Assembly (NCBI GenBank): GCA_902790595.1
Contig: CADASL010000004.1
Span: 186,001-250,000, forward strand
Direction: 5' to 3'
Origin: an uncultured Bacteroidales bacterium
GTDB taxonomy: Bacteria; Bacteroidota; Bacteroidia; Bacteroidales; SZUA-534
DNA length: 64,000 nucleotides
The notes under the pieces were generated by a model. It was not told where the DNA came from and did no database searches. It worked only from the letters and a program-made list of their open reading frames with translations. Shown here piece by piece: positions 7,696 to 17,159 of this stretch. Position numbers and translations under genes: made by a program. Each line of letters starts with the position of its first letter. The first letter of the stretch is position 1.

Positions 7696-8982
7696 ATGAG
7701 TAACAAACACAATCTGGGTACCATCTGCGTGCAAGAGGGATGGAAACCGAAAAAGGGCGAGCCGCGTGTGCTGCCCATCTATCAGAGCACAACTTTCAAG
7801 TACGACAACACCGAGCAGATGGCCGATTTGTTCGACCTGAAGGCGTCGGGCTACTTCTACACCCGTCTGCAAAACCCTACAAACGACGCAGTTGCGGCAA
7901 AAATCTGCGCTCTTGAGGGCGGTGTGGCAGCAATGCTCACATCGTCGGGTCAGGCGGCAAGTTTCTATGCTGTTTTCAACGTTTGCGAGGCTGGCGACCA
8001 TTTTGTGTCATCATCGACCATCTACGGCGGAACATACAACCTTTTCGCCGTGACAATGAAGAAGTTAGGTATCGAATGCACATTTGTTGACCCCGACGCT
8101 TCGGAAGAGGAAATCAGCAAGGCTTTCCGCCCGAACACCAAATGCCTGTTTGGCGAAACCATCGCCAACCCTGTTTTGAGCGTGCTCGACATTGAGAAAT
8201 TCGCGCGCATTGCCCACTCGCACGGCGTTCCATTGATTGTGGACAACACCTTCCCAACGCCAATCAACTGCCGTCCGTTCGAGTTCGGCTGCGACATTGT
8301 GACTCACGCCACCACCAAATATATGGACGGCCACGCAACCAACGTGGGCGGCTGCATTGTAGATAGCGGCAACTTCGACTGGGAAGCGCACCGCGACAAG
8401 TTCCCCGGCCTGACCGAGCCCGACCCGTCGTACCACGGGCTGGCCTACAGCAAGGCTTTCGGCAAGGGCGCCTACATCACCAAAGCCACCGCACAACTGA
8501 TGCGCGACCTTGGCTCGATTCAGTCGCCGCAGAACGCGTTCCTGCTGAATCTTGGACTTGAGACTCTGCACGTTCGTATGCCGCGCCACTGCGCCAACGC
8601 TCAGGCCGTGGCCGAATATCTTGAGAAAAACCCGAAAGTGGCCTGGGTCAACTATTCAGGTTTGAAGTCGAGTCCGTACTACGCTTTGGCACAGAAGCAG
8701 TTCACCAACGGCCAATCGTGCGGCGTTGTGACCTTCGGCGTTAAGGGCGGCCGCGAGAAGGCCATCACCTTTATGGACAGCCTGAAACTGGCTTGCATTG
8801 TAACTCACGTTGCCGACGCCCGCACCTGCGTTCTGCACCCGGCAAGCCACACCCACCGCCAACTCACCGACGAGCAACTGCTCGAGGCCGGCGTCAAACC
8901 CGACCTTATCCGCTTCTCGGTTGGTATTGAGGATGTTGAAGACATTATTGCCGATTTGGAACAGGCTTTTGCAAAGATTTAA
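7696..8982 (+). CDS. metY: O-acetylhomoserine sulfhydrylase (PLP enzyme)
   Basis: Makes homocysteine (or methionine with methanethiol) from O-acetylhomoserine and sulfide in methionine biosynthesis. It has the Cys/Met-metabolism PLP-enzyme layout: substrate-entry motif YQSTTFKYDN near residue 29, the SSGQAA loop near 79, and the PLP lysine in THATTKYMDGHATNVGG near residue 209. A long insertion and the length of 428 residues fit MetY and not the shorter MetB/MetC enzymes. The C-terminal RFSVGIEDVEDIIADL is standard. The leader contains a small inverted repeat GCCGA-CAA-TCGGC at 7618-7630, but no SAM riboswitch that I can recognise. Cystathionine gamma-synthase is the less likely alternative. 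Confidence 0.92.
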   Translation: MSNKHNLGTICVQEGWKPKKGEPRVLPIYQSTTFKYDNTEQMADLFDLKASGYFYTRLQNPTNDAVAAKICALEGGVAAMLTSSGQAASFYAVFNVCEAGDHFVSSSTIYGGTYNLFAVTMKKLGIECTFVDPDASEEEISKAFRPNTKCLFGETIANPVLSVLDIEKFARIAHSHGVPLIVDNTFPTPINCRPFEFGCDIVTHATTKYMDGHATNVGGCIVDSGNFDWEAHRDKFPGLTEPDPSYHGLAYSKAFGKGAYITKATAQLMRDLGSIQSPQNAFLLNLGLETLHVRMPRHCANAQAVAEYLEKNPKVAWVNYSGLKSSPYYALAQKQFTNGQSCGVVTFGVKGGREKAITFMDSLKLACIVTHVADARTCVLHPASHTHRQLTDEQLLEAGVKPDLIRFSVGIEDVEDIIADLEQAFAKI

Positions 8983-9071
8983 TTAATCGCTAACCAAACG
9001 AATCCAAAATAGAAACCAAAAGTTCTTATTAGGCAAATTTGGATTTATTTGGTTAGAAATAAATAAAATAG

Positions 9072-9101
9072 AAATGCCGACCATTAGGGCCGGCATTTTT
9101 T
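9072..9101 (+). terminator. Terminator between metY and mgtE
   Basis: AAATGCCG (9072-9079) pairs with CGGCATTT (9091-9098), followed by T. It lies between two converging genes; the T run is on the plus strand, so it mainly serves metY, but the symmetric A/T flanks may also stop mgtE transcription. Confidence 0.85.
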
Positions 9102-9149
9102 ATGTTCAGAAACGGACTTATTCAAAATCCTAACTCCTAATTTCCAACT

Positions 9150-10505
9150 TTAAAACATTGAATAACACAAACATCCTATCAGGAAGTAGATGGCCATTCC
9201 CATAATATCGTTGATGGTGGTAATGAACGGGCCGGTGGCCACGGCGGGGTCAATCTTCAGGCGGTTGAAGCCTAGCGGCAGCGCGGTGCCCACAATGGCG
9301 GCAAACAAAACCACTGTTATCAGCGACAGACTGACTGCAATACTCAATGCGAAATCGCTGGCAAAGAAGATGTTATAAAGGAAAGCCAATGTTGCCACGA
9401 TGGTGCCGTTGAGCAGGGCGCCCAACACTTCCTTCAAGATTTTTTTTCCGGCCGAATCCAAGCCTAAACTGTTGTTAGCCAAGCCTTGAACAATGATTGA
9501 CGATGACTGTATGGCCACGTTTCCGCCCATAGCGCCAATCATCGGGATGAAACTGGCCATCACGGGGTGCAGGGCAATGTGGCTGTCGAAGCCTTTCACC
9601 ACAATTGAGCTCAGAATGCCGCCGCCCATACCAATGAGCAGCCACGGAATGCGCGCTTTGGTGAGCTTGAACACCGAGTCGCTCGAATCCACATCGCCCG
9701 TGATACCTGACATTATCTGGTAGTCCTCATCGGCCTCATCCTTAATCACATCCACCACGTCGTCGATGGTGATTCGGCCCTTGAGCCGCCCGATGCTGTC
9801 CACAACCGGCATCGACACCATATCGTACTTCCGCATAATATTTGCGACGTCTTCGCAATCATCGTCGGTTTTCACCGATATTATGTCTTCGACAATGTTC
9901 TTGACTTTCTGGTTGTCGTTGGCCAAAAGCAGATTCTTCAATGGCAGAACGCCTTTCAGAACACCTTGGTCGTCAGTTACATACACATAGAAGAATTCGC
10001 CCACGTCGGGTGCCTGCTTGCGGATTTCCTCAACGCAGTTGCGCACGGTCATATTCTCGTTCACGCTTATGAGCTCGGTTGCCATAAGGCCGCCGGCGGT
10101 GTCGGGGTCATATTTCAGAAGGTCGACAATATCGCCGGCCTGCTCAATGTCGCTGATGTTCGAGAGAACCTCATCTTGCTTTTCCTCAGGAAGTTCCGAG
10201 ATAATATCGGCAGCATCATCGGAATCCATATGGTCGATGACGGCGTGGGCGATTTCCTGACCTGACAGGTCCTCGAGCAGTTCCTCGCGGTCATCCTCCT
10301 CAAGTTCGATAATGGCGTCGGCAGTGAGTTCCGACGGCAGCAAATTGAAAAGATAGTGGGCGTCGTCGGGTTCAAGTTCGCCTAAAATCTCGGCAACGTC
10401 GGCGGGGTGAAGTTCCGCCACCATCGATTTTATCGACTCGTCACTGCGCTCTTGAATGGCGAGCTGCAGTTCCTCAACAAATTCTTTATTTAACTCAAAA
10501 CGCAT
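9150..10505 (-). CDS. mgtE: Magnesium transporter MgtE
   Basis: Mg2+ channel of the inner membrane, gated by cytoplasmic Mg2+. The 451-residue protein has the full arrangement: an acidic N-domain of helical repeats (ADVAEILGELEPDDAHYLF and DDAADIISELPEEKQDE), two CBS domains around residues 140-260 (MATELISVNENMTVRNC; YDMVSMPVVDSIGRLKG), a connecting helix, and five membrane segments from about residue 285, with the pore motif near GAMGGNVAIQSSSIIVQG. It follows rsmA by four bases on the same strand and is probably cotranscribed. No Mg2+ riboswitch was recognised. Confidence 0.95.
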   Translation of the reverse strand: MRFELNKEFVEELQLAIQERSDESIKSMVAELHPADVAEILGELEPDDAHYLFNLLPSELTADAIIELEEDDREELLEDLSGQEIAHAVIDHMDSDDAADIISELPEEKQDEVLSNISDIEQAGDIVDLLKYDPDTAGGLMATELISVNENMTVRNCVEEIRKQAPDVGEFFYVYVTDDQGVLKGVLPLKNLLLANDNQKVKNIVEDIISVKTDDDCEDVANIMRKYDMVSMPVVDSIGRLKGRITIDDVVDVIKDEADEDYQIMSGITGDVDSSDSVFKLTKARIPWLLIGMGGGILSSIVVKGFDSHIALHPVMASFIPMIGAMGGNVAIQSSSIIVQGLANNSLGLDSAGKKILKEVLGALLNGTIVATLAFLYNIFFASDFALSIAVSLSLITVVLFAAIVGTALPLGFNRLKIDPAVATGPFITTINDIMGMAIYFLIGCLCYSMF

Positions 10506-10509
10506 AATT

Positions 10510-11289
10510 TCAATCTTTTAAAAGTCCGTCAATAATGTTCGTCAGTTCCACGAACTCGCTAACACTCAATTGCTCGGGCCGTTGTCGGAAGACCGGCTGG
10601 TCGCAACGGCGGTCCTGCAGGATTGGCTTCAGGCTGTTCGAGAGCGTTTTGCGCCGCTGGTTGAAACTGGTTTTCACCACTTTCGTGAACAGTTCCTCGT
10701 TGCACGGCAGGTGCTCTACCGAGTTGCGTGTCAGCCTGATAACGCCCGACTTGACCTTCGGGGGCGGGTCGAACTCGCACTCGTTGACGGTGAACAGATA
10801 ATCGATATTGTAATAGGCCTGCAGCAGCACGCTCAAAATGCCGTAAACCTTCGAGCCCGGCTTCGACGCCACACGCTCGGCCACCTCTTTCTGGAACATT
10901 CCCACCATTTGGGGAATCATCTGGCGGTTTTCCAAAATCTTGAACAGAATCTGGCTCGAAATGTTGTAGGGAAAATTTCCGGCCACCGAAATGGGCTTTC
11001 CGAAAAGCGCAGGAAGGTCGAGTTTCAGGAAATCGCCCTCGATAATGCGGCCGTTGAGTTCGGGCATTTCAGCCATCAGGTAGCACACCGATTCGTGGTC
11101 GATTTCAACCACCCGCACGTCGGCCCCGGGACGGCTGAGCAGGTGCCGCGTGAGTATGCCCATTCCCGGCCCGATTTCGAGAATCACGTTCGGTGCCGAC
11201 GGGGTGAACCCATTGGCTATCCGAGCCGCAATTGTCTGATTGGTAAGGAAATGCTGACCTAAATTCTTTTTTGCCCTGACCTTCTGCAT
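10510..11289 (-). CDS. rsmA: 16S rRNA (adenine-N6)-dimethyltransferase
   Basis: RsmA/KsgA dimethylates two adjacent adenines of the 3' terminal hairpin of 16S rRNA late in 30S assembly. Characteristic sequences are the N-terminal KKNLGQHFL (residues 7-15), the SAM-binding loop ILEIGPGMGILTRHL near residue 37 and the catalytic motif NFPYNIS (N106-S112), with the C-terminal helical domain (FDPPPKVKSGVIRL). The 259-residue length is typical. The family-typical N-terminus supports this start. First gene of an operon with mgtE. Confidence 0.96.
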   Translation of the reverse strand: MQKVRAKKNLGQHFLTNQTIAARIANGFTPSAPNVILEIGPGMGILTRHLLSRPGADVRVVEIDHESVCYLMAEMPELNGRIIEGDFLKLDLPALFGKPISVAGNFPYNISSQILFKILENRQMIPQMVGMFQKEVAERVASKPGSKVYGILSVLLQAYYNIDYLFTVNECEFDPPPKVKSGVIRLTRNSVEHLPCNEELFTKVVKTSFNQRRKTLSNSLKPILQDRRCDQPVFRQRPEQLSVSEFVELTNIIDGLLKD

Positions 11290-11386
11290 CGCTGATTTTT
11301 TTGCGGGTGCAAGATAGGTTTTTATTTAGGAATTAGGATTTAGAATTTAGGATTTAGGAATTAAACTTGTTCAACAGCGCCCCCGA

Positions 11387-11414
11387 GTAGAGACGTGGCG
11401 CGCCGCGTCTTTAC
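11387..11414. repeat. GTAGAGACG palindromic repeat, copy 1
   Basis: GTAGAGACG and CGTCTTTAC form inverted arms (one G-T wobble) around a GGCGCGCC core. The same element recurs at 25371-25398. It is embedded in low-complexity intergenic words (TAGGATTTAGGAATT before it). Confidence 0.7.
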
Positions 11415-11437
11415 AGACAATTCACCGATTATCCGAT

Positions 11438-11869
11438 TCATCGCACCTTCTTCGCGCACTTCGGGCAAAGACCTTTTACAAGGAAATTGGCCGAGCGGGC
11501 AACGTAGCCGTCGGGCAATTCGATTTGCGGTATATGATTATCGCTCAAGCAGATAGTTTGGTGACACGACTCGCAGAAAAAGTGCAGGTGAGCGTCTTCG
11601 TCCTCATCGTCATCGTGGTGGTGGCTCTGGCAGATTTCGTAGCGCGTGCAGCCGTCGCCACTCTCAATGACGTGCACCAAATGCGACTCGCGGAAAAGAT
11701 TGAGCGTGCGCAGAATGGTTGATTTGTCGATAGTTCCAAGAATCGCCTCAAGTTCAAGCAGCGACAGCGGCTGCCCCGACTCGTGCAGAGCCCGCGCTAT
11801 CAGCAGACGGTTGCCGGTATCTTTGATTCCGTGCTCCGCAAACAACGACTGTATCTCAATGGTGCTCAT
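11438..11869 (-). CDS. Fur family metal-dependent transcriptional repressor
   Basis: A 143-residue Fur-family protein: an N-terminal winged helix (about residues 1-75, with DKSTILRTLNLFRESHLVHV as the recognition part) and a dimerisation domain with metal-binding residues. Two CxxC motifs (CESC at about residue 99 and CPKC near residue 137) would hold structural zinc, and an unusual His/Asp/Glu stretch (HHHDDDEDEDAHLHF, about 82-96) precedes the first. The family includes Fur (iron), Zur (zinc) and PerR (peroxide); the sequence does not let me choose, though the acidic-His loop is a common feature of Bacteroidota members. It appears to be transcribed alone. Confidence 0.88.
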   Translation of the reverse strand: MSTIEIQSLFAEHGIKDTGNRLLIARALHESGQPLSLLELEAILGTIDKSTILRTLNLFRESHLVHVIESGDGCTRYEICQSHHHDDDEDEDAHLHFFCESCHQTICLSDNHIPQIELPDGYVARSANFLVKGLCPKCAKKVR

Positions 11870-12039
11870 CAGTTTTTTAGTTACAAGTTATAAGGTGCAA
11901 GGTACAAGTTTAAAGTTGAAAATGGAAAGTTGAAAATTGAAAGACAAGAAAGTTGAGAACCGCATTCGTAATTTCTAACACCCAACCCCCAATACCTAAC
12001 ACCAAAACTAATGCCTAGTGCCTAACTCCTAGTGCCTTT

Positions 12040-14526
12040 TTATCCCAACTCCACCACCGTAATTCCCGCGCCGCCGAAATCGACGTGCTCATCGCGGACG
12101 CTGGTCACCACATCGACGGTTTGCAGGTACTCGCGCACCACGTTGCGCAGGATGCCGTTGCCTTTGCCGTGCAGGATTTTCACTTCGAAGGCTCCAACCA
12201 TCACCGCCTCGTCGATGAAGGCGGCAACCTTGCCAACAGCTTCCTCAGCACGCATTCCGCGCACATCGAGTCCGGGCTTGAACGACAGCCGGCGCTGGTT
12301 CAATTCGTACGACTGCTGCAGACTGCCCTGCCGCACGCTCTTGCGAAGTTTCTTTTTCTCGTCGTCGGTCAAGTGCTGCAAACGACTGATTTCCACATTC
12401 ATATATAGGTTGTCGAAAGCCACCACGGCGTTCTTCCCGTTCAGTTCCATAATCTCGCCCACGGTTGTCTGCCCCTCAATGCGGACGGGCATTCCAATAG
12501 TGAAATCGCGCTGGCGCTCCTCAACCACATCGGCGGCCTTCAGTTGCGCGTCCTGCTTTGTTTTCGACGTGCGGACGCGGTTCTCGCGCTCTTTCAGTTT
12601 TTTGATTTTCTGCAAGATACGCTCCTCGTCATCGCTAGTCTGCTCCACTGCCTGACGCGCCTCATCGAACTGCTGGCGGGCTAGCTTGGTTTTCTCCTTT
12701 TCGGCCTGCGACTCGCGAATCTGACGTATCGTATTTTCAATCAGCCTGTTGGAATCGGCCAATAGGCGTTTAGCGTCGTCTTTAGATTTTGTCATCAACT
12801 CTTTGCGGAAACGTTTCGTCTCGTCGAGTTCGCGTTTTTCGGTCTCCATCATCTCCTCCAAACGGCGCTCTATCTTGCGGATATTCTCGCGTTTACGCTC
12901 CCAATAGTACTTGTCGCGGGCAATCTCGCGCAAGTGCTTGTCGAAATTCAGGTGCTCCTCGCCAACCTTGCTGCGGGCGTCGTCAATCACATCTTGCGGC
13001 AGACCAATCTTATAGGCTATCTCGAAGGCGAAACTGCTGCCCGGCTTGCCCATCTCCATCACAAACATCGGCTCCATCCGGTTTGTGTCGTAAAGCATTG
13101 CGCCATTGACAATTCCGTCGTGTCCGGCGGCAAAATGCTTCAGATTGGTGTAGTGGGTGGTTATCACGCCGAAAACCTTCGCCTGATTGAGCCGGTCGAG
13201 AATGGCTTCGGCAATGGCACCGCCAAGCATCGGCTCGGTTCCGGTGCCGAACTCGTCAATCAGAATCAGCGTGCGGCCGTCGGCGTTGCGCACAAAATGC
13301 TTCATATTCAGCAGGTGTGAACTATATGTACTCAGGTCATTATCAATACTTTGCTCGTCGCCAATATCAATAAACAGATTGGTGAAGATTCCGGCGTGGC
13401 TTGTCGGCTCCATTGGCACCGGCAGGCCGCACTGCAGCATATATTGCAGCAGTCCGACGGTTTTCAGGCAGACCGATTTTCCGCCCGCGTTCGGTCCGCT
13501 AATGACCAAGATTCGGCTTGCCACGTCGAGCGCGATATTGAGCGGCACGAGCGTGCGCCCGGCTTCGCGGAAAGCCTCCTGAAGTATCGGGTGGCGGGCA
13601 TCGCGCCAATCGATTAGCGGTTTGTCGGCCAAGTGCGGCACTGCGGCCCCGATTTGCAGCGCGTAGCGGGCTTTGGCGCGAATGAAATCGGTGATTCCCA
13701 AGAACATAAGCGCATCGTCAAGGTCATCGGTGTAGGGGCGCAGGTTGTCGGTCAGGGTTCGCAGAATGCGGATAATCTCGCGGCGTTCGGCCGACTCAAG
13801 TTCGAGCAGCGCATTGTTGATTTCCACCACTGGCGCGGGCTCCACATAGCAGGTTTTGCCGGTTGCCGACTCGTCGTGGATAATGCCCATAATGCGGCGC
13901 TTTTGGGAAGCGGCAATGGGAATGACCAACCGCCCGTCGCGGACGGCAAGCGTGGCGTCGGGTTCAACCCAACCTTCCTGCTGCGCATCGGCAATAATGC
14001 GGCGAATGAGTTTCGACGCAGCGCCCTGTTTTTCAGCCAATTCGCGGCGAATGGCGGCCAACTCGGGCGACGCGCTGTCGCGAATCTGTCCCTGACGGCT
14101 CATTATGTGCTCAATGCTGTCGGTCACGAAGGTGTGCACCACCACGTTGGCGGCAATGGCGCTCAACGACGGATAACGCTCCGTGTTCTCCTCTTTCGCA
14201 AAAAAACGAGTGATAGCCTTTACTGTTGATAATGAACGATATAGATTGAAGATTTCCTCTGCTTCGGCAAACGAGCCCTCAACGCGCATCTTGTCGAAAA
14301 GCGGCCGAAGGTCGAAGAAGTAGTCGGTCGGAAAATCGGTCTGACTCTGAAGCAGTTGCATAAATTCCGACACTTCGGCAAGACGATTGCGCACATCGGC
14401 GGCCTTTGGCATAAACCGCATCTTGTCGGTCAGCCACCGGCCCACTTCGCCCAAGCAGCACCCTTTCACCGCCTCGCGAACCCGCACGAAATCAATCTTT
14501 TGCTCAAAATTATCAGGATAAATCAT
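12040..14526 (-). CDS. mutS2: Endonuclease MutS2
   Basis: MutS2 binds branched DNA to limit recombination, and in some bacteria also acts on collided ribosomes. The 828-residue protein has the MutS core and clamp domains, the ATPase (Walker A SGPNAGGKSVCLKT, Walker B LILIDEFGTGTEP), a long coiled coil (about residues 515-640, rich in K/E/R) and the C-terminal Smr nuclease domain with LDVRGMRAEEA and HGKGNG. No mismatch-recognition domain is present, which separates it from MutS. The first in-frame codon at 14529 is GTG; the ATG directly after it at 14526 is the better start. A consensus promoter lies just upstream. Confidence 0.95.
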   Translation of the reverse strand: MIYPDNFEQKIDFVRVREAVKGCCLGEVGRWLTDKMRFMPKAADVRNRLAEVSEFMQLLQSQTDFPTDYFFDLRPLFDKMRVEGSFAEAEEIFNLYRSLSTVKAITRFFAKEENTERYPSLSAIAANVVVHTFVTDSIEHIMSRQGQIRDSASPELAAIRRELAEKQGAASKLIRRIIADAQQEGWVEPDATLAVRDGRLVIPIAASQKRRIMGIIHDESATGKTCYVEPAPVVEINNALLELESAERREIIRILRTLTDNLRPYTDDLDDALMFLGITDFIRAKARYALQIGAAVPHLADKPLIDWRDARHPILQEAFREAGRTLVPLNIALDVASRILVISGPNAGGKSVCLKTVGLLQYMLQCGLPVPMEPTSHAGIFTNLFIDIGDEQSIDNDLSTYSSHLLNMKHFVRNADGRTLILIDEFGTGTEPMLGGAIAEAILDRLNQAKVFGVITTHYTNLKHFAAGHDGIVNGAMLYDTNRMEPMFVMEMGKPGSSFAFEIAYKIGLPQDVIDDARSKVGEEHLNFDKHLREIARDKYYWERKRENIRKIERRLEEMMETEKRELDETKRFRKELMTKSKDDAKRLLADSNRLIENTIRQIRESQAEKEKTKLARQQFDEARQAVEQTSDDEERILQKIKKLKERENRVRTSKTKQDAQLKAADVVEERQRDFTIGMPVRIEGQTTVGEIMELNGKNAVVAFDNLYMNVEISRLQHLTDDEKKKLRKSVRQGSLQQSYELNQRRLSFKPGLDVRGMRAEEAVGKVAAFIDEAVMVGAFEVKILHGKGNGILRNVVREYLQTVDVVTSVRDEHVDFGGAGITVVELG

Positions 14527-14542
14527 CACAAATCATTTTCGG

Positions 14543-14574
14543 CAAAACTATTAAAATATTGGTATGAGTTCAAA
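14543..14574 (-). promoter_or_regulatory. mutS2 promoter
   Basis: On the minus strand TTTG (14571-14574) is followed after 20 bases by TAGTTTTG (14543-14550), an exact fit to the Bacteroidota TTTG-N19/21-TAnnTTTG promoter, leaving a leader of about ten bases before the mutS2 ATG. Confidence 0.8.
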
Positions 14575-14674
14575 AATCAATAACAGCATACTTTTCTCCC
14601 AACTTTTCAACAATCGTTTCATTCGTCGAATCATTTTCCTACAATTGCCGACGCAATCAAACAAGGCCGGAAGA

Positions 14675-16663
14675 ATGGGCAAAAACCTATATATTGCAGA
14701 GAAACCGAGTGTGGCACAAGAGTTTGCGAAGGCGCTCAAAGAGGGTATGTCGCGCGGCGACGGCTATCTTGAAGGCGACCGCAGCATTGTGACTTGGTGT
14801 GTTGGCCACCTGGTGACGATGAGTTACCCCGACGCCTACGACCCCACGCTCAAGCGCTGGGACGAGAGCACTCTGCCGTTTTTGCCGCAAACATTTCTGT
14901 ATGAAGTGATTCCGAGCGTTAGCAAACAGTTCGGGATTGTGAGCGGGCTGCTCAACCGCGCCGATGTCGATTGCATTTACGTCTGCACCGACTCGGGCCG
15001 CGAGGGTGAGTACATTTACCGCCTTGTCGACCAAATGGCCAAGGTGCCCGCCGACAAGCAGCGCCGCCGCGTGTGGATTGACTCGCAGACCGAAGAGGAA
15101 ATTCTGCGCGGAATACGCGAGGCCAAGCCGCTCACCGAGTACAACAGCCTCTCCGATGCGGCCTATCTGCGCGCCAAAGAGGACTACCTGATGGGTATCA
15201 ACTTCAGCCGCATTCTGACGCTGAAATACGGCTACACCGTGCGCCGATTCCTGAATCTCGACAAGATTGGCGCCATTGCCGTGGGCCGCGTGATGACCTG
15301 CGTTTTGGGAATGGTGGTGCGCCGCGAGCGCGAAATCCGAGCCTTTGTCAAGACGCCGTTCTACCGCATTATGGGCAACTTCGCTTTAAGCGAAACCGAC
15401 TCGTTTTCAGGTGAATGGCGCGCTGTTGAGGGCTCGAAATACTTTGAGTCGCCGCTGCTTTACAAGGAAAACGGATTCCGCCGCCGCGAAGATGCCGAGC
15501 AGTGCATTGCAATGATGCAACAGTCTGGCAGCGAGGCTGTTATTGTCAATATCGATAAGAAAAAAGAGAAGAAAAATCCGCCGCTGCTCTTCAACCTTGC
15601 CGAGTTGCAGAACGAGTGCTCGAAACTCTTCAAAGTGAGTCCCGACGAGACTTTGCAGATAGTGCAGGACCTGTACGAGAAGAAGTTGGTGACCTATCCG
15701 CGTACCGACGCACGCGTGCTGTCGTCGGCAGTGGCTAAGGAAATAACAAAGAATCTGCACGGACTGGCCACCCGCCCTGAATATTTGGAACTTACAAAGC
15801 AGGTGAAGCAGCACGGGCTCTACGCCACCATTGGCAAGAGCCGCTACACCGACGACAAGCAGATAACCGACCACTACGCCATAATCCCCACGGGGCAAGG
15901 CTTTCAGGCACTCGACGGCTGTTCTGAAACGGCCCGCGGCGTTTACGACCGCATTGTCCGCCGCTTTCTTGCGATATTTTTTCCGCCTGCCGAATACAGC
16001 AAGGTCAGCATTGAGTTGACGGTTGGCACCGAGCATTTCTTCGCCAACTTCAAAATTCTGACTTCGCCTGGCTACCTGACCGTTATGGGCGACACACCAA
16101 AAACCGACGACAACAATCAGCAGGACGAGGTGCTCGACACCAATCAGTTTGAGTTGGTGAGCAAGTTGCACAAAGGCTCTGTGCTGCCCGTTGTTGGGTA
16201 TGAGTTGAAAGAGGGCGAGACGTCGCCGCCGAAACGCTACAATTCGGGCTCGCTCATTCTGGCAATGGAAAACGCAGGTCAACTGATTGAAGACGAAGAA
16301 CTTCGGGCGCAAATCAAAGGTGGCGGTATAGGCACAAGCGCCACCCGCGCCGAGATTTTGAAAAAGTTGGTGAATATCGATTATCTGAACCTGAACAAAA
16401 AGACGCAGATTGTAACCCCAGCCAAGTTGGGCGAGATTGTGTATGAGGTTGTCGATGCGTCAATCCGCCCGCTGCTAAACGCCGAACTGACAGCAAGTTG
16501 GGAAAAAGGCCTGACAATGGTTGCCAACGGCGAAATCGGTGAGCAGGAATATCTGGCCAAGCTCGAGGCCTTTGTCCGCAAACTAACTGACAGCGTTAAA
16601 ATGGTGCGGAATCAGGCGTCGCTAACGCCGGTGTTTGGGGCGTTTGACAACTACTACAAATGA
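14675..16663 (+). CDS. topB: DNA topoisomerase III (type IA)
   Basis: Type IA topoisomerase that decatenates and relaxes DNA through a covalent 5'-phosphotyrosine. The TOPRIM domain starts at the N-terminus (MGKNLYIAEKPSVAQEFA), contains VCTDSGREGEYIYR near residue 105, and the active-site tyrosine lies in KLVTYPRTDARVLSS near residue 338. The C-terminal GGIGTSATRAEILKKL motif is typical. The open frame begins at 14564, but the conserved N-terminus starts at the ATG at 14675, giving 662 residues. The last residues overlap no other gene; a helix-turn-helix gene begins 9 bases downstream. Bacteroidota also carry topB-like genes on conjugative elements, but no other transfer genes are seen here. 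Confidence 0.93.
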   Translation: MGKNLYIAEKPSVAQEFAKALKEGMSRGDGYLEGDRSIVTWCVGHLVTMSYPDAYDPTLKRWDESTLPFLPQTFLYEVIPSVSKQFGIVSGLLNRADVDCIYVCTDSGREGEYIYRLVDQMAKVPADKQRRRVWIDSQTEEEILRGIREAKPLTEYNSLSDAAYLRAKEDYLMGINFSRILTLKYGYTVRRFLNLDKIGAIAVGRVMTCVLGMVVRREREIRAFVKTPFYRIMGNFALSETDSFSGEWRAVEGSKYFESPLLYKENGFRRREDAEQCIAMMQQSGSEAVIVNIDKKKEKKNPPLLFNLAELQNECSKLFKVSPDETLQIVQDLYEKKLVTYPRTDARVLSSAVAKEITKNLHGLATRPEYLELTKQVKQHGLYATIGKSRYTDDKQITDHYAIIPTGQGFQALDGCSETARGVYDRIVRRFLAIFFPPAEYSKVSIELTVGTEHFFANFKILTSPGYLTVMGDTPKTDDNNQQDEVLDTNQFELVSKLHKGSVLPVVGYELKEGETSPPKRYNSGSLILAMENAGQLIEDEELRAQIKGGGIGTSATRAEILKKLVNIDYLNLNKKTQIVTPAKLGEIVYEVVDASIRPLLNAELTASWEKGLTMVANGEIGEQEYLAKLEAFVRKLTDSVKMVRNQASLTPVFGAFDNYYK

Positions 16664-16672
16664 AAAATAGTA

Positions 16673-17053
16673 ATGCAAACATTGGATTCTAATTACACGG
16701 CAGGGAAAAAACTGACTTTTGAAGAGTTACCACAAGTTGTTGCTACACTTGTTGATGAGATTCGCGAACTAAAATCCATACTACTATCATCACAAAACAT
16801 TCCAAAGGAACCAGAATATCAGTGGTTTAACGTTGAAGAATTGCGTGCATACTTGCCTGACCACCCTGCACGACAAACTATATATGGTTGGGTTTGTCAG
16901 CGAGCCATTCCGTGTCACAAAAAGGGAAAGAAACTTCAATTCTTAAAGTCCGAAATAGATGAATGGCTTAAGGCCGGCAAACTAAAAACCAAGGAGGAAC
17001 TTTACGCTGAAGCATTAGAATATGTTAATAGCAAAAAGCGCAAATTGCTTTGA
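16673..17053 (+). CDS. Excisionase-like helix-turn-helix protein
   Basis: A 126-residue protein with a short coiled-coil-like N-terminus (VVATLVDEIRELKSILL, about 23-39) and a MerR/excisionase-type helix-turn-helix (residues 50-98: WFNVEELRAYLP, then QTIYGWVCQRAIPCHKKGKK and LQFLKSEIDEWL). Proteins of this shape are abundant in Bacteroidota, where they act as Xis-like factors or small regulators. The gene is more AT-rich than topB, which it follows by 9 bases. A 20-bp perfect palindrome begins 25 bases after its stop; whether this protein binds it is unknown. Target and role not known. Confidence 0.75.
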   Translation: MQTLDSNYTAGKKLTFEELPQVVATLVDEIRELKSILLSSQNIPKEPEYQWFNVEELRAYLPDHPARQTIYGWVCQRAIPCHKKGKKLQFLKSEIDEWLKAGKLKTKEELYAEALEYVNSKKRKLL

Positions 17054-17077
17054 ATTGCAATTCGTTTACGTTTAAGT

Positions 17078-17097
17078 TTTCGTTTACGTAAACGAAA
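17078..17097. promoter_or_regulatory. 20-bp perfect palindrome, candidate operator
   Basis: TTTCGTTTACGTAAACGAAA is a perfect palindrome with a central CG, the geometry of LacI-type operators. A matching half site (TTCGTTTACG) lies 17 bases before it at 17061-17070. It ends 7 bases before the -33 element of the rimP-nusA-infB promoter, so a bound protein could contact RNA polymerase. It has no loop and no T run, so it is unlikely to be a terminator. Confidence 0.6.
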
Positions 17098-17104
17098 CAA
17101 AACA

Positions 17105-17135
17105 TTTGCACATATAATATAAATGCCTATATTTG
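17105..17135 (+). promoter_or_regulatory. rimP-nusA-infB promoter
   Basis: TTTG (17105-17108), 19-base spacer, TATATTTG (17128-17135): an exact match to the Bacteroidota -33/-7 promoter. Transcription should start near 17142, giving a leader of about 57 bases that includes a GC-rich hairpin. Confidence 0.85.
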
Positions 17136-17159
17136 CAGCGTTTTAGTGGAGAATTGATT

